Shown: piece by piece, positions 5,402-5,750 of the stretch
How the letters are laid out: the number at the start of each line of letters is the position of its first letter
How positions within the stretch are numbered: the stretch's first letter is position 1
Origin: Candidatus Latescibacterota bacterium
GTDB taxonomy: Bacteria > Latescibacterota > 4484-107
Length of the DNA stretch: 5,750 bases
Direction of reading: 5' to 3'
Assembly: GCA_030613045.1 (NCBI GenBank)
Contig: JAUWMS010000205.1
Span: forward strand, 1 to 5,750
Program-made: the position numbers and the translations under genes
Notes under the pieces: model-generated
Databases searched by the model: none
What the model saw: the letters and a program-made list of their open reading frames with translations, nothing else
Told to the model about the DNA's origin: nothing

Positions 5402-5430
5402 ATAGCTATTTTGTCCCTAACGGGACAAAA
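5402..5430 (-). repeat. GTCCCGTnAGGGAC repeat, copy 4 (- orientation), 9-bp stem
   Basis: TTTTGTCCC (5409-5417) and GGGACAAAA (5422-5430) are perfect reverse complements around TAAC. On the - strand it reads GTCCCGTTAGGGAC followed by AAAATAGCTATAGC, which matches the tail of copy 1 best (ending in TAGC). Confidence 0.75.
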
Positions 5431-5499
5431 CCTGAATTATGCCATCAAGCGGACGTGCGGCAAACAGGCGATATCCCCATTAGCCATCAGCCCCGGAAC

Positions 5500-5506
5500 A
5501 AAGGAG
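5500..5506 (+). promoter_or_regulatory. Strong ribosome binding site for the last gene
   Basis: AAAGGAG lies 7 nt upstream of ATG 5514. It is the best Shine-Dalgarno match in the window and fixes the start of the partial gene at the right edge. Confidence 0.75.
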
Positions 5507-5513
5507 ACGCACC

Positions 5514-5750
5514 ATGTTTACCCATCCACTATCCAAAAACATCCTGAGCCTCGTTTTGGCCGTCGTCCTGTTTGGCCTGGGAACGGTTGGATATGCGCAG
5601 ACCACGGAGGCATCCCAACGCGCATACGAACGCAAATCCGTCTCAAGTATTGACATGGTGTGGTTGGCCAGCCCGAGCGCACGCTCCCTGAAACCGAAGC
5701 AGGCCGACCTGCTTCTTTCGGCGATCAAACGACAGATCATGGGCGAGGAG
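5514..5750 (+). CDS. Secreted protein of unknown function, N-terminal part (3' end outside the window)
   Basis: Only the first 79 residues are present and the frame is open at the right edge. They begin with a clear signal peptide: MFTHPLSKN, then a hydrophobic core ILSLVLAVVLFGLGTV, then GYAQ with likely cleavage before TTEASQ. The mature start is YERKSVSSIDMVWLASPSAR followed by an amphipathic helix (LKPKQADLLLSAIKRQIMGEE). I do not recognise the family with confidence. It should be periplasmic, outer-membrane or secreted; there is no lipobox Cys after the signal core, so it is not an obvious lipoprotein. It is preceded by the 365-bp repeat-rich gap and a strong ribosome binding site, so it probably starts its own transcript, although I found no convincing promoter. 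A longer overlapping frame (5231-5653) runs through the repeats and is not this gene. Confidence 0.8.
   Translation, partial: MFTHPLSKNILSLVLAVVLFGLGTVGYAQTTEASQRAYERKSVSSIDMVWLASPSARSLKPKQADLLLSAIKRQIMGEE

Noticed and set aside
5233..5430. CRISPR array
   Set aside because: The four units are in mixed orientation, have irregular spacing (48, ~79 and ~53 bp) and differ in sequence, and no cas gene is present.
5231..5653. 140-aa + strand frame across the repeats and the start of the last gene
   Set aside because: It begins in the repeat region and overlaps the signal-peptide gene in another frame; the gene at 5514 has the strong ribosome binding site and sensible protein.

Overview
The window looks like a stretch of chromosome from a Gram-negative (two-membrane) bacterium, probably an uncultured lineage in or near the FCB group (Bacteroidota/Ignavibacteria/KSB1-like). 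Three things suggest this. One gene belongs to a secreted family that I recall mainly from such genomes, where it is labelled 'asparagine synthetase B'. There is a TIGR03546/TIGR03545-type gene pair, known only from bacteria with an outer membrane. The gaps between genes are unusually rich in short palindromic and pyrimidine-rich repeats. The taxonomic guess is inference and rests on memory of families, not on a search.

Layout, all genes on the + strand: (1) the 3' end of a TPR-repeat protein (to 592); (2) a 135-147 bp gap with a 7-bp tandem repeat and two overlapping, mutually exclusive hairpins; (3) a secreted 420-aa protein with a possible class I glutamine-amidotransferase-like fold (740-2002); (4) a 483-bp gap with a candidate promoter, two perfect 11-bp-stem hairpins in opposite orientation and a 24-bp-period CTTTCTCAC minisatellite; (5) a small DUF2062/TIGR03546-type membrane protein (2486-3016); (6) a 176-bp gap holding a third copy of the hairpin and another CTTTCTCAC block; (7) a 651-aa TIGR03545-type protein with one N-terminal membrane anchor, an AsmA-like start and a long charged C-terminal helix (3193-5148); (8) a 365-bp gap with four copies of a GTCCCGTnAGGGAC palindromic repeat, two in each orientation; (9) the 5' end of a secreted protein I do not recognise (5514 to the window edge).

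Functionally the window is dominated by envelope proteins: three of the five genes carry a signal peptide or membrane anchor, and a fourth is an integral membrane protein. The DUF2062-type protein and the AsmA-like protein are the best candidates for a two-component envelope module, possibly in lipid handling or envelope integrity, but no function is established for the pair. I see no tRNA, rRNA, CRISPR array, transposase or phage gene. The most unusual material is in the gaps, which are mosaics of at least three repeat families.
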